A stretch of 64,000 bases of DNA from Huiozyma naganishii CBS 8797 (Eukaryota > Ascomycota > Saccharomycetes > Saccharomycetales > Saccharomycetaceae): assembly GCF_000348985.1 (NCBI RefSeq), contig NC_035924.1:1116001-1180000 (forward strand). The letters run 5' to 3'. Below the pieces are notes generated by a model. That model was not told the DNA's origin and ran no database searches. It was given only the letters and a program-made list of their open reading frames with translations. The translations under genes were made by a program, and so were the position numbers. This document shows positions 1-9,914 of this stretch, in pieces (positions within the stretch are counted from its first letter, which is position 1; the number at the start of each line of letters is the position of its first letter).

Positions 1-8
1 ATTAGTAT

Positions 9-82
9 GGTTTCGTGGTCTAGTCGGTTATGGCATCTGCTTAACACGCAGAACGTCCCCAGTTCGATCCTGGGCGAAATCA
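9..82 (+). tRNA. tRNA-Val (anticodon AAC)
   Basis: A 74-base cloverleaf without intron. The acceptor arm GGTTTCG pairs with CGAAATC at the 3' end, leaving A82 as discriminator. The anticodon loop TTAACAC puts AAC at positions 43-45. The internal B box GTTCGATCC is at 62-70, and a T6 run at 85-90 fits RNA polymerase III termination. It closely matches the S. cerevisiae valine tRNA read by AAC. The gene lies about 580 bp upstream of PDS5 on the same strand. Confidence 0.97.
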
Positions 83-116
83 TATTTTTTGGGTTTTTAT
101 CCAGCCGGTTTCGTAT

Positions 117-212
117 TCAATGATGATAACAGTTAACTGCTCGTGTGACCCTTTCTTGAACCAGGTACTTCGTGTACTTGTCTCTCTTTTCTTCTGGGCT
201 CAGTTCACTCAT
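117..212 (-). CDS. possible 31-residue small protein, unrecognised
   Basis: A short reading frame starts MSELSPEEKR and ends in TGA, 35 bp from the 3' end of the tRNA gene. The peptide is strongly charged, with no membrane segment. A TATATAAA-like box on the same strand lies near 290-297, about 80 bp upstream of the ATG, which is a reasonable promoter distance. I do not recognise a family. No splice donor is visible inside it, so it cannot readily be extended. It may be chance: 31 codons is short, and no homology supports it. Confidence 0.2.
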   Translation of the reverse strand: MSELSPEEKRDKYTKYLVQERVTRAVNCYHH

Positions 213-595
213 GTTTTCTCAAATAATCTGTTGTTCTTTTTACCTTTTACATAACAACTCCTCTACGAGAGACTAGCACACTAGTCTCTCTTTATATACG
301 CGCGGTTCAGAAGTAATCACAACCTGCGTCTAGTAAAGACTTTTATGTCACTCTTTACGAAGCTTCACTTGACGCTCAACACCCTTCAGGGATGGGCAAT
401 GATAATGTGGGGCCAAATAACCAAATGAGAAAGTTGCAAGCACATTATTCACTGGAATTGTTAATGCTTGCTTGCACGTATTGCTACTCTCTCTGTATAA
501 TCTAGTTACACTCTTATGAGTTTCTCAAAAGGTGCTACTAGAATTTTGTCAAAATAGAGAAAAAAAATATAAACAAAGTCTTAGATTCAAGCCAA

Positions 596-606
596 ACGCG
601 TCGCGT
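596..606 (+). promoter_or_regulatory. MCB-type element upstream of PDS5
   Basis: ACGCGT at 596-601 is followed directly by a second CGCGT at 602-606, about 65 bp before the PDS5 ATG. ACGCGT is the MluI cell-cycle box bound by MBF in G1/S. Cohesion genes are typical MBF targets in S. cerevisiae, so the placement makes sense. Binding in this species is inferred. Confidence 0.55.
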
Positions 607-667
607 TAAACGTGATCTGTTTAGCGCAGTAATCGGTACATTAATTCAGGTCAACAAACCGGCGACA

Positions 668-3600
668 ATGCAGACTCCTGGTGCCATTGCAAAATTGCAA
701 TTTAAACAGGATATTTTGCCCACTGTTGGAAGTTCGCTTTCAACAGATGACTTACTTTCGCGTCTCCGCGCGTTGCACGAGGAACTGGCGACACTAGGAC
801 AGAACAAAATTGACCTAACCAGTCTGGATAAATACGCTAGCGATCTCGTCAATCGTAAGCTGCTGAAACACAAGGATGGTGGTGTCAGAGCATTTGTCGG
901 CTGCTGTTTAAGTGATATTCTAAGGTTGTACGCGCCAGATGCACCATACACTGACAGCAACCTGACAGATATTTTCAAACTGTTCCTCTATGAATTCGAA
1001 CGACTAGGGAACCCTGAAAATGGCTACTACATCCAACAGACATATTTGCTAACAAAACTTCTCGAATATAGATCGATTGTATTGATTGCAGACCTCCCAA
1101 CGTCAAACAGACTGCTAGAGCAACTGTTCAGTATTTTCTACGACGAGAGTAAAAGTTTTCAGCCTAAGCTTCTCAATGTGATTGGTGGAACTCTTGGCGA
1201 AGCCCTATCTGAATTTGATGCAGTCCCTTTGAATGTACTTAAGTTGATATTCAACAAGTTTCTGACATATAATCCTAAAGAAATTCCTAAAGGTCTGGGA
1301 GTGAGTACTAACTGCGGTTACGAATTAACATTGATATTATGCAACGTATACTCCAACAGAATTAGCAGACAACTCACAAGCTACTATTCTGAGATTCTAT
1401 ACAACATCTCTAAACACGAGGAAGATGGCTACTCCTCTAATATTGAACTGGTACAAGCAACCCAGAAATTACACAAGCTGGTTCTCAGGCTCTGGGAAAC
1501 AGTTCCTGATCTTGTAGCAGCTGTGATTGGATTTGTATATCAGGAACTCTCTTCCTCTAACGAAAATGTACGGAAACTGGCCACTAAGCTGGTCGGGACA
1601 CTATTGACTGTAGATACGGATATTAATTTTGTTGAGACACATAAGGACACCTTCAATGTTTGGATATCCAAGGTTGCTGATATAAGCACTAGTGTTAGAG
1701 TGCAATGGGTTGAAACAATAATAGAGATTCTGTCCTCGAAAGAGGATGTACCCACTGAAATTAGCAAGGGCCTAGGGAAAACTTTAATTGACGTTGATTC
1801 TCAAGTGAGGAGAGCTTCTGTATTAGTATTTTGCAAAGTCAATGTGGAAGATATTTGGAAAAATATACACGAGACTTCAGTGTACTCGTCGCTACTTCAT
1901 TTAACGAGAGAAAGGAATAGAGAAGTGAGGGATTTGTGCATAAGAACTGTGGCTAAGTTTTATTCGGAATCTCTAGAGAATATAAAAAGGACATTCGAAA
2001 ACAAAGATATTTGGGATATCGTTGACGCCATCCCAACTGCTCTTTTCCATTTATACTACATCAATGACCCGCACATTAACGAACTGGTAGACGGTGTCCT
2101 ATTTGAGTACTTACTGCCTTTGGAAGTTCAGGACTCCAAAAGGGTTGAACGTTTACTTACTGTTATTTCCCACTTTGACAAAAAAGCATACTCATCGTTT
2201 TTCGCCTTCAATAAGAGGCAACTTCAGAGCTCTTTAGCATTTTCGAAGTATATTGAGTTTAGCGAGTACTTGAATAATGACAACTCCCCGGCCTCCGATG
2301 GCACGGACACAATTGAAGTAAACACTATTAAGATCAAATATCACAAGACCATCGACTGGCTAGCTGGGAGCCTGGCGGACCCGGCCAAGGCAACAGAGTC
2401 GTTAAGAATACTAAAGACAATAAATGATTCTAGAATCTCTTATTTGCTGAAGACATGTGTTTCCAACGATACCCCAATGGCCTCTTTGAAAAACAGCTTT
2501 AATGAGCTGGTGAATAAACTACGAGATCCAGCCCTGTTCAGAAAATATAACATACCTTCTGTGTCTACTGTCATGCCCAAAGAACTGGCATATCAAATTA
2601 AAGCCCTTCTTTACAGATCATCGCCACTGATCTACAATGTATCCAATGTCAAGTTATTCTTGGATGTCTCTCAAAATTCGGAGTCGCAAAGTGCTTCCCT
2701 GAAGCGCAAGTTATTGGATGATATCTCTGACGTTAACCCAGCTTTATTCAAGGACCAGGTTCGTACCCTGATAAACTCAATCAAAGCTTGCGATTTGACT
2801 GAAAAAGACGACCAAGAAGTATTGGCCCTAACGGAAACCGTTAAAACACTTTACAAAATTTCGAAAGCATTGCAAAGTCAAATTGATTTTGATGACAGCG
2901 AACTGACATCAAAATTGCAAGAATTTGTTGTCAACAACTTCCCCACTATTGCAAAATACTCCGTGGAAATTTTAGCTTTGGCCCCAAATGCAGAGAACGT
3001 CCTGTCAGCTATAAAATCTAGCATTCTACCATTGGAAATTGCAAATGGGAAAGCCTTTGTCTCACATATTGCTGTTTTAATGGAGATCTTCAAGTTCCAT
3101 CCCCACGTTTTAGATGACGAGTCTACTAATATTGTAAGTTATCTGATTAAAGAAGTTCTCTTGGCAAATCAAGTTGTCGGTAATAAAAGCAGTGGGGACG
3201 GTGCCGACAAAGACTGGATCTCAGACAAAGAACTTATGAGTGATATTGAGGGCAAGTTCTCTGCATTGGCCGGCAAAATTCTGGCATTGAAGCTATTTAC
3301 CAATAAGCTGCGATCAATTGCTCCAGATGTTGAATCGGACGAACTAGCAAAAACCTTCACTGAAAAAACGATGAAGCTTTTTTTCTATTTGATAGCGAGT
3401 GGTGGGGAAATCATATCTGAAAATGATGATGCCAACTATCCAACCCCTGACCTATATCAAACGAAGCTAAGATGTTGTGCTGGTCTGCAGATATTGAAGC
3501 TATCAAGAACTTCGGTGATGAACACCTTTATCAGTTCATCAGATATCATTAAACTTGCTAATTTAGTGGAAGATGAGTCCCTCTCTGTGAGGAGGACCTT

Positions 3601-4588
3601 CCTCGACAAACTAAAGGAGTATATAAGCAACGAGCTAATCTCCATTAAATTTCTTCCATTAATTTTTTTTACTGCATATGAGCCGGATAACGACTTGAAG
3701 GTGTCTACAAAGACATGGATTAACTATACGTTTAACAGAGAATCATTCAGGAAAGGCACGGTATTTGAAAGGGTATTACCACGGTTAATCCATGCAATTT
3801 CTCATCATCCTGACATTGTAGAGGGGCTGACTGGATCGGATGAAGAGTATATTGGTGCAGTGACTACAGCAATCGATTATCTTGATTTTTTCTTTGATTC
3901 AGTCACCACTCAAGAAAACTTCAGCTTACTGTACTATCTGTCTGAGAGAGTGAAGAATTATCAAGATATGGTATCAGAAGACGGAGACATTGCGGATGAG
4001 GACGATGATGCTGAAGATCGAGAGGATGAGGACCAGGACAAGAGGGCTCATAAAGGTCAGAAACTCAATAACGAAAGACTATACACCATTGGGGAATTAG
4101 CACAAATGATCTTATTGCAACTAAAAGCTAAACGGAACTGGCAACATTCTGCTTATCCGAGTAAACTAAATCTACCAAGTGACTTGTTCAAGCCGTTAGA
4201 TTCCATTCACGACGTACAAGCTTCATTCAAAACCCACATTGGTGATAAGCACATCGAACTGGTTAAGTCAAATATTAAAGCAAAAGTTGCGAAAATAGTG
4301 TACACATCTCAAACGCAACGTCAAAGAGCACAGAAACGATTATTGGCCCATGAATACAACAATGATCATAACAAACGGAAGAAGGTCAGTGGTTCCACAA
4401 CAAACACTGCACCAGGATTCGGAAAGGAAAACGATGAACATGAAGGTGGTGGCGAAGATCGGTCCTACAATCCCGGTAAGGATGTAAAAGTTTACGATAG
4501 TGCTCTCCGTAGGAAAACTTTGAGAGAGCGGAAGAAGAACGTGGATTATAGAGAAGAGCCGGACGAAGTTGTCGATAACTTTTCATAG
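668..4588 (+). CDS. PDS5: Pds5 cohesin-associated protein
   Basis: A 1306-residue protein (S. cerevisiae Pds5 has 1277) that holds sister chromatids together by regulating cohesin on chromosomes, including its loading cycle and Eco1-dependent acetylation. The N-terminal part matches the family directly (QFKQDILPT, SSLSTDDLLSRLRALHEEL), and the long central region is alpha-helical in character, as expected for HEAT repeats. Near residues 1105-1125 comes a strongly acidic stretch, followed by a basic, lysine-rich C-terminus likely to contain nuclear localisation signals. The ATG at 668 is the first in frame and matches the family start. An MCB box lies just upstream. Its neighbour RCO1 is convergent, as in S. 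cerevisiae YMR076C-YMR075W. Confidence 0.96.
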   Translation: MQTPGAIAKLQFKQDILPTVGSSLSTDDLLSRLRALHEELATLGQNKIDLTSLDKYASDLVNRKLLKHKDGGVRAFVGCCLSDILRLYAPDAPYTDSNLTDIFKLFLYEFERLGNPENGYYIQQTYLLTKLLEYRSIVLIADLPTSNRLLEQLFSIFYDESKSFQPKLLNVIGGTLGEALSEFDAVPLNVLKLIFNKFLTYNPKEIPKGLGVSTNCGYELTLILCNVYSNRISRQLTSYYSEILYNISKHEEDGYSSNIELVQATQKLHKLVLRLWETVPDLVAAVIGFVYQELSSSNENVRKLATKLVGTLLTVDTDINFVETHKDTFNVWISKVADISTSVRVQWVETIIEILSSKEDVPTEISKGLGKTLIDVDSQVRRASVLVFCKVNVEDIWKNIHETSVYSSLLHLTRERNREVRDLCIRTVAKFYSESLENIKRTFENKDIWDIVDAIPTALFHLYYINDPHINELVDGVLFEYLLPLEVQDSKRVERLLTVISHFDKKAYSSFFAFNKRQLQSSLAFSKYIEFSEYLNNDNSPASDGTDTIEVNTIKIKYHKTIDWLAGSLADPAKATESLRILKTINDSRISYLLKTCVSNDTPMASLKNSFNELVNKLRDPALFRKYNIPSVSTVMPKELAYQIKALLYRSSPLIYNVSNVKLFLDVSQNSESQSASLKRKLLDDISDVNPALFKDQVRTLINSIKACDLTEKDDQEVLALTETVKTLYKISKALQSQIDFDDSELTSKLQEFVVNNFPTIAKYSVEILALAPNAENVLSAIKSSILPLEIANGKAFVSHIAVLMEIFKFHPHVLDDESTNIVSYLIKEVLLANQVVGNKSSGDGADKDWISDKELMSDIEGKFSALAGKILALKLFTNKLRSIAPDVESDELAKTFTEKTMKLFFYLIASGGEIISENDDANYPTPDLYQTKLRCCAGLQILKLSRTSVMNTFISSSDIIKLANLVEDESLSVRRTFLDKLKEYISNELISIKFLPLIFFTAYEPDNDLKVSTKTWINYTFNRESFRKGTVFERVLPRLIHAISHHPDIVEGLTGSDEEYIGAVTTAIDYLDFFFDSVTTQENFSLLYYLSERVKNYQDMVSEDGDIADEDDDAEDREDEDQDKRAHKGQKLNNERLYTIGELAQMILLQLKAKRNWQHSAYPSKLNLPSDLFKPLDSIHDVQASFKTHIGDKHIELVKSNIKAKVAKIVYTSQTQRQRAQKRLLAHEYNNDHNKRKKVSGSTTNTAPGFGKENDEHEGGGEDRSYNPGKDVKVYDSALRRKTLRERKKNVDYREEPDEVVDNFS

Positions 4589-4813
4589 CTGAACCATTAC
4601 TACGTACTGAAAATATAATACACTAGCGGACTGGCCGTAACATCCCGACTTATCTGCTAGATTTTTGCTCAATTCCGAACAAGACTTCTGGTGAATAAAT
4701 CTTCTACTGAACACTATACTTATTATTGCTATTCCTGTATGTTTGATAGATATATTCTATACACATCTATATGTTGTTGTTTTTTTGCTGATACGGTGCC
4801 GAATGCAATGTAT

Positions 4814-7009
4814 CTATTTCAAGTCAAAAAACTTCATCACTTCATCCTTACGTTTCGTTTCCAGAATTTTCTTTATGAGTAACAATTGGCTAACTTCTTC
4901 GGATGATATGCAAATATCTGAAGCGTTCTTTTGGCTTATTGCTTCGTCTTCCTTGGGTGGTACACTCTCTTTCTGTTTGCTTCCCTTATTCGTTGGAGGT
5001 ACTAATTCCTTGTCAGCAATAAAACAAAGTTCCTTAAAGTCCCATAAACTTTTCAAAGGTTGGGAGGGCACGCTGCAGTACTTAAAATACAACAGCGATG
5101 AGATTTCATTAAGCTCCGCACAGTCCTCAGAATTAGAAATTATCCGATCGAGGAGTCTTTCTTGCAGTTTGAAAACACTTTTCCTCATTGATTTCTGGTA
5201 ATTGTATATCTTATCCATGAAATCTAGCTTGATACCGCTCTCTTTCAAGAGCGGGACGGGTTCCATTTGGCCCAGGTCTGAAGGCTTCGCTTTGTAATCA
5301 GGCGACGAGATCTCATCCAGTACTATTTCGATATCACCGGTATTTTTGTAGCCGCAAGGTTGTGATGGTTCCAGATATTTTTGCTGCCTTTTATTCAGCC
5401 TTCTCTGTTGCTTTACGTTTGCGTGCAACGGGCAGCGCCACTTGTAGCCCAGGATTTTCAAAGATGCTCGAGGTACGTCTGGGATACAGTCTAGATGCCA
5501 TGGGGTCTGACAGTAGTCGCACTTAATCAGCAACCTCGCATTCCCCGGATGATCCCACGTTCCAAACTTGGTAGTTTTACACTTGTAGCATAGCAGGAAT
5601 CTGTCAGGAGTGGTATCTGAATTATCATCGATGTAGTGATTCTCTGGGCAGTAAGAGTCTAACTTGGTTATGCTTTGGCCGTACGGCGAGTTAAACATCT
5701 GCTTCTCTGTAAGGGGCGTTCTCATTGTGTCGTCAGTATACTGGCCCCTATCCCCCGTGCTAACCTCCGGAAACGATTCCTTTACCGATTGAGGTAAATT
5801 GAACTGTTTTGGATTAAATCCTTGAAGTTGGAAAAGTAATTTGCTGAAAAGCTTGTTGGTACCGTTATCTGCTGCCTCCTGAATAAATTGCTTTTGGCCC
5901 TTTTTGTATTGAGTGTTTGTAGCGTATTGCGATTTAAACTCACAGCTCGGGCAAGACCAATCCCCCTCTGGAAGATTGCTAGGATCGATTGGAGGATCCA
6001 AACAAAGAAAGTGGAATGACTTGGGACATGTATCACAGCAAAGGAACGAGCCGCTTTGTAAGCACGCGGAGCAGAAATCGTCGTTTTCGATCTCCTCAAC
6101 TTTAGAGAAATCAGAATTTTTCTCCTCTTCCTTCACCTCCACGTTGAACGAGTTCTGATTGAACAGTTTATTCTTAGATGATAACGGCTTCGATTTCACG
6201 TGCGTATTGACATGAGCATGTGCGACACCCATCTTTGTGTCATCGTCGTATGAGAGAAGGTCTTCCTCCGCCTCGTCATCCTGCAGATTGTGGGACGAGC
6301 GTATATTACTTGGTTTGGTCAGCGGACGCGACTCTTCCGTCTTTAACAAAGGTTGGTACAATCGCGACTCTACTGTATCCTCGTCTGCTGCGACTTCCGG
6401 TCTAGTCAGATCCAATACCTCCTTCAGCGAGTCTGCTGGGGACGAGGTAGCCAGCGATCCCTTTCTCACAGAAAGCAAGGACAGTGCCGTCGACCCTGAG
6501 GGAGAGCTTTTCTTGAAATTCCACAGTCTTTCCTTTTTTATCTTGTCAGTAGGTAGAGCACTCAAGGGCAGCCCTGTTGCCCCATTTATGATATCGGCCT
6601 CAACGTTCTTTGCAGTACTGTTGTTGTTGTTGGTGGCAGCATCCGTTGTTCCTGTAAAACTACCGTTGCTGCCCCCGTTGGGCAAGAGCCCTCCCTGCTT
6701 TGATTTGTAGCTGAAGTGGTTCATATTCAGCAACCGTAGCTCTCTTAGCTTTTTGTCGCTGTAGAAATCATCTGATGATATCACTCTCCTCTTCTTCAAA
6801 TCGTAATCCACTTTCAAAGAGGAAGACCTCTTTGGACGTTCTCTTGCTGGAGACGCGTGCTTCTTCTTCGAATAACGCCGTTTCTTCACCATCCCGCTCA
6901 AAGCGGGCTCCGAGTGGCTAGTACTCGTAGCTGACAGTACTTTCTCCAAGTTCTTGCTCTTAGCAGCATCTTCAGAGAGCGACGACAATGGCAATCCTCT
7001 GTCATTCAT
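4814..7009 (-). CDS. RCO1: Rco1 subunit of Rpd3S histone deacetylase, PHD fingers
   Basis: A 731-residue subunit of the Rpd3S complex, which deacetylates histones over transcribed genes and suppresses cryptic initiation (S. cerevisiae Rco1, 684 residues). A first PHD finger spans about 312-356 (CSAC...CCDTC...HFLC...CPSC) and recognises nucleosomes in the known complex. A second, atypical zinc region at about 474-529 (CYKC...CDYC...HLDC...CPLH) follows. The N-terminus has two basic blocks (KKRRYSKKK, LKKRR) fitting nuclear import, and a serine- and asparagine-rich linker. It is convergent with PDS5 and divergent from the PDCD5-like gene, the same order as YMR075W in S. cerevisiae. Confidence 0.95.
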   Translation of the reverse strand: MNDRGLPLSSLSEDAAKSKNLEKVLSATSTSHSEPALSGMVKKRRYSKKKHASPARERPKRSSSLKVDYDLKKRRVISSDDFYSDKKLRELRLLNMNHFSYKSKQGGLLPNGGSNGSFTGTTDAATNNNNSTAKNVEADIINGATGLPLSALPTDKIKKERLWNFKKSSPSGSTALSLLSVRKGSLATSSPADSLKEVLDLTRPEVAADEDTVESRLYQPLLKTEESRPLTKPSNIRSSHNLQDDEAEEDLLSYDDDTKMGVAHAHVNTHVKSKPLSSKNKLFNQNSFNVEVKEEEKNSDFSKVEEIENDDFCSACLQSGSFLCCDTCPKSFHFLCLDPPIDPSNLPEGDWSCPSCEFKSQYATNTQYKKGQKQFIQEAADNGTNKLFSKLLFQLQGFNPKQFNLPQSVKESFPEVSTGDRGQYTDDTMRTPLTEKQMFNSPYGQSITKLDSYCPENHYIDDNSDTTPDRFLLCYKCKTTKFGTWDHPGNARLLIKCDYCQTPWHLDCIPDVPRASLKILGYKWRCPLHANVKQQRRLNKRQQKYLEPSQPCGYKNTGDIEIVLDEISSPDYKAKPSDLGQMEPVPLLKESGIKLDFMDKIYNYQKSMRKSVFKLQERLLDRIISNSEDCAELNEISSLLYFKYCSVPSQPLKSLWDFKELCFIADKELVPPTNKGSKQKESVPPKEDEAISQKNASDICISSEEVSQLLLIKKILETKRKDEVMKFFDLK

Positions 7010-7936
7010 TTGTCGATTCTATTTCTTTCTATCCTTCTTCCTCTAGCTTCGAAGTCTTTCTCAAACTTCACTTTTCAAGTTTTTTATTGTTCTCTTACTC
7101 GAGATGGTCGGTGATGGTTATGTAACTGAAGAAGGAGGAGGGGGTGGATATTCGTGAAAATGGTCCCTTCTAAAGTATAAAGTGTTGCTTCTTGACAGTT
7201 ATTTTATTTTATTTTTTTCTTCGCTTTGGTGCCAACCTGCGTTGCTGTTACTTCAAAGTATTTTGAATTTTTTTCCTTTCAATTTTCAACTTTTAATTTT
7301 CTTTTTCTTCTTCTTGAAGAGAGGCGGATCCATAAAATGTTGTTGGAAAGTGATGGGTTCGTTGTTCTTTTATTTTTTTCCCTCTGTTTCTCTCTCTTTC
7401 AGTATCGCTTTCTCTTCCCTTTTTTGTTTTTATATATATATTCTTACTGCGACTGTTTCTTAAGCTGTGTCCTTGCTGTAGCAGTGCTGTCAACAAAGTG
7501 CCAGAATGCAACTTGTAGAGTACGACGAACGTAAAACGTAAGCGCAAATGCGGGGTGTGCCAACTGTCTGGAACCCAAAGAACAAGAATCAAAAAAATAC
7601 GAATGTAATTGAAAGCTGACAATTAAAAACTCGAGCGTTCCCTCGTCCGCTCGCCAGTTGTCACCTGTCTTGAATCGAGATTCACACACAGGTACGTACC
7701 CCTCGGGGGCCCATGTCTCACACTGTATTTTTTTGCTATCCTCACTCCATTTCAAGTTTTTCACAGTGACACTCGTTAAGAGTGATGTAAGTTCAACTCT
7801 GTATCGTGAACAGCACTGGGTTTGCACCGTTTGCAGAGTTAGATCAGGTTACTTCTCTTGGCTGTGACGACGTAGCGTACTTATATCTTGAGAGGAACCT
7901 GCCTACAGCGCGTGCAATAGTGTATTAGTTAAACTG
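7010..7936. other. divergent promoter region RCO1 / PDCD5-like gene
   Basis: 927 bp between two divergent starts. The RCO1-proximal half is dominated by T-rich tracts (about 7190-7330 and 7360-7440). I see no tRNA, no conserved ORF and no clear regulatory repeat. The frames that are open here are low-complexity and overlap each other. Confidence 0.6.
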
Positions 7937-8389
7937 ATGGACGCTGAGTTACAGGCTCTTCGAGAGGCAAGATTAGCTCAGCTTAAAAGCAGTGCCGGAC
8001 AGAACGCCAGCGGCTCAGATGCAGGTGCAGGCGCAGGAGGCCCCAATGGTGGGAATCCTGGAGCCGATGCGAGTGCCGGGACTGTGAACCCTGCTCTGGT
8101 TCGTTTCTTACAACCGCAGGCGTTGGAGAGGCTGTCGCGTGTCTCGTTGGTGAGGCCCGACAGGGTCAAGTCTGTGGAGTTGTATTTACAGCAGCTAATC
8201 TCTACTGGGCAGCTGAATTATAAGATTAATGAGAACGAAATTGTTCAAATCTTGAATGGTATTGCCAGACAGGAGAACAAACGGAATGATCAAAAAATCA
8301 TATTTGAGAGGAAGGACATGGATTTGAAGGAACTCGAGGGAGATAACCACAAAGAAGACGACTCTGAGGACGACTTTTTCGACGAATGA
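7937..8389 (+). CDS. SDD2: PDCD5-family protein (YMR074C homologue)
   Basis: A 150-residue protein of the PDCD5 / DNA-binding TFAR19 family, close in length to S. cerevisiae YMR074C (145). The family start is present (AELQALREARLAQLK), then a glycine- and alanine-rich insert at about 25-55, the conserved three-helix core (ALERLSRVSLVRPDRVKSVELYL, then ENEIVQILNGI) and an acidic tail (DDSEDDFFDE). The molecular role of the yeast protein is poorly defined; the human relative is linked to apoptosis and to the TRiC chaperonin. It lies between RCO1 and IRC21, as in S. cerevisiae. The symbol SDD2 follows yeast nomenclature for YMR074C. Confidence 0.9.
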   Translation: MDAELQALREARLAQLKSSAGQNASGSDAGAGAGGPNGGNPGADASAGTVNPALVRFLQPQALERLSRVSLVRPDRVKSVELYLQQLISTGQLNYKINENEIVQILNGIARQENKRNDQKIIFERKDMDLKELEGDNHKEDDSEDDFFDE

Positions 8390-8590
8390 TGTTTTTTAAC
8401 CTCTAGACTTTTCCATGTAAAACCGTAAAAGATAGAATAACAGTTCACCGCCCTCATCGCAAGTCAGCATACATATATATTTATATATATTATTTTTTTG
8501 CAAGGTTATTATTATTATGCTTATTATTATATAGCATATACACATATGTCTTGTTAGCCTTCACGCAGGGCAGCCAGTTGGCACAGAGAA

Positions 8591-9133
8591 ATGGACCCAC
8601 CGGAAATCCGTAAACCTTCTGTAAGGATCGTTACAAACGGTAGCAATGCCCTCCCCAACAGAAACAACACTGGAACGGCCAAGCGAAAGAAAGTAAGATT
8701 GCAACCGGGACACAGTGCGCTAGATTGGAGCCACAAAGTGGTCACCGATGGTGCTAAGGGGCTGCTTATAACTGGGTTGGACACTTTGGTACAAGATAGT
8801 GAGTTTCAAAGACTCAATGCAGGGACCGTTATGAACCAAGTGGCGCATCGCATCCCAACGTATAAGATCAGGCCGCTGATGGCCATAAATTCCAAGATTC
8901 TTAAAAATCATCAAGACTATCTCTCAAAGCACGATTTTTGGGCAGTCTACAAGGGCAAAGTGTACTGTTTGAGTTACTATTTGGATTTCCACCCTGGGGG
9001 CATCGAGATTATTATAGATCATGCCACGAGGGATCCACCGGATATCCGTGGGGCATTTGACAGATATCATAGATGGGTGAGCGCAGAGAAACTACTCGAG
9101 ACTTGCCTCGTAGGTAAATACGTGGAAGATTAA
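8591..9133 (+). CDS. IRC21: cytochrome b5-like haem protein Irc21
   Basis: A 180-residue protein with a C-terminal cytochrome b5 fold. The haem-binding HPGG is at residues 134-137 and the second axial histidine is probably H160 in FDRYHRW, the usual b5 spacing. The first 90 residues are basic and lack a membrane anchor, so it is likely soluble. S. cerevisiae Irc21 (YMR073C, 201 residues) has the same layout; its mutants show more Rad52 foci and altered drug sensitivity, but its redox partner is unclear. It sits between the PDCD5-like gene and ABF2, matching ancestral order. Confidence 0.92.
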   Translation: MDPPEIRKPSVRIVTNGSNALPNRNNTGTAKRKKVRLQPGHSALDWSHKVVTDGAKGLLITGLDTLVQDSEFQRLNAGTVMNQVAHRIPTYKIRPLMAINSKILKNHQDYLSKHDFWAVYKGKVYCLSYYLDFHPGGIEIIIDHATRDPPDIRGAFDRYHRWVSAEKLLETCLVGKYVED

Positions 9134-9281
9134 TCTTTTTGCAAATATCTATTACATAGTAAAGCAATTCATCGCAACAATAACAACAAAAGGAGGGGAG
9201 GGATGGTTAGTTAATATTAAGCTATCCGAGGGCCGAATGGAAAGAAAGAAAGAATTGGGATCAAGTAAAGTAGGACTCGTA

Positions 9282-9914
9282 TCAGTTTTTGGAAAATTCA
9301 GGGAAAGCATCCTCCCATTCTTTCAGTTGTTTCTTGTAAAGATCATGGTATTCCTCCTTCTTTGATTCCTCCATGGAATTCCATTTCTGACTAACCAATG
9401 TGGAAATCTCTCCAAAAGTAGCATCTGGATGAGCATCTACCACAGAGCTTCTAACATCCTTTGTGAAGAGGAAGAATGGTGCAGCAGGTTTCTTTGGTGG
9501 CAAGGTCTTCTCGAAGGCAGCCTTCTCCTTCTGGTACTCCGCAAAATCTTTCTCGTATTGCTCCACAAATGGTTTCCTAGCCTGTTCTGACAACTCGGAC
9601 CATTTCTCCCCAAACAACTTTGTTAGCTCTGTTGTCTTCAAATCAGGGTTCTCCTTCTTCATCCCAGGCCTGATCTCTTTACAGTATAGCAGATACGCAG
9701 TCATTGGTCTCTTGGGAGCTTGCTTAAGAACATCCTTCCTCGCATTTAGTCTGCTTTGGTTGGGTGTAAGCGGTTTAGCCTGCTTCTTCACGGACTTCAA
9801 CAAAGTGAAGGACGCTTGCCATTGTGCGATGGGCCCACAGTGGAAGTACGACCTAGGTAGTAACTGAAACGACCTGACAATGAACTGTCTGGCAACAGAA
9901 GATGGTAGAAGCAT
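9282..9914 (-). CDS. ABF2: mitochondrial HMG-box DNA-packaging protein Abf2
   Basis: A 210-residue mitochondrial nucleoid protein that bends and compacts mitochondrial DNA (S. cerevisiae Abf2, 183 residues). The first 45 residues are rich in Arg, Ser and hydrophobics with almost no acidic residue, a typical matrix presequence. Two HMG boxes follow, about 66-135 (PKRPMTAYLLYCKEIRP) and 141-203 (KKPAAPFFLFTKDVRSS), joined by a short linker. The ATG at 9914 is the only one that includes the presequence. It faces IRC21 tail to tail and diverges from TVP18. Confidence 0.95.
   Translation of the reverse strand: MLLPSSVARQFIVRSFQLLPRSYFHCGPIAQWQASFTLLKSVKKQAKPLTPNQSRLNARKDVLKQAPKRPMTAYLLYCKEIRPGMKKENPDLKTTELTKLFGEKWSELSEQARKPFVEQYEKDFAEYQKEKAAFEKTLPPKKPAAPFFLFTKDVRSSVVDAHPDATFGEISTLVSQKWNSMEESKKEEYHDLYKKQLKEWEDAFPEFSKN

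Larger units (their letters stand above)
83..667. other. intergenic region tRNA-Val to PDS5
   Basis: It holds the Pol III terminator of the tRNA, the 31-codon minus-strand frame at 117-212 with its TATA-like box, and, close to PDS5, an MCB-type element at 596-606. Nothing else coding is visible. Confidence 0.7.

Noticed and set aside
7182..7622. several overlapping 90-110 codon frames upstream of RCO1
   Set aside because: Low-complexity T-rich sequence translated as Phe/Leu/Ser on either strand; no homology.
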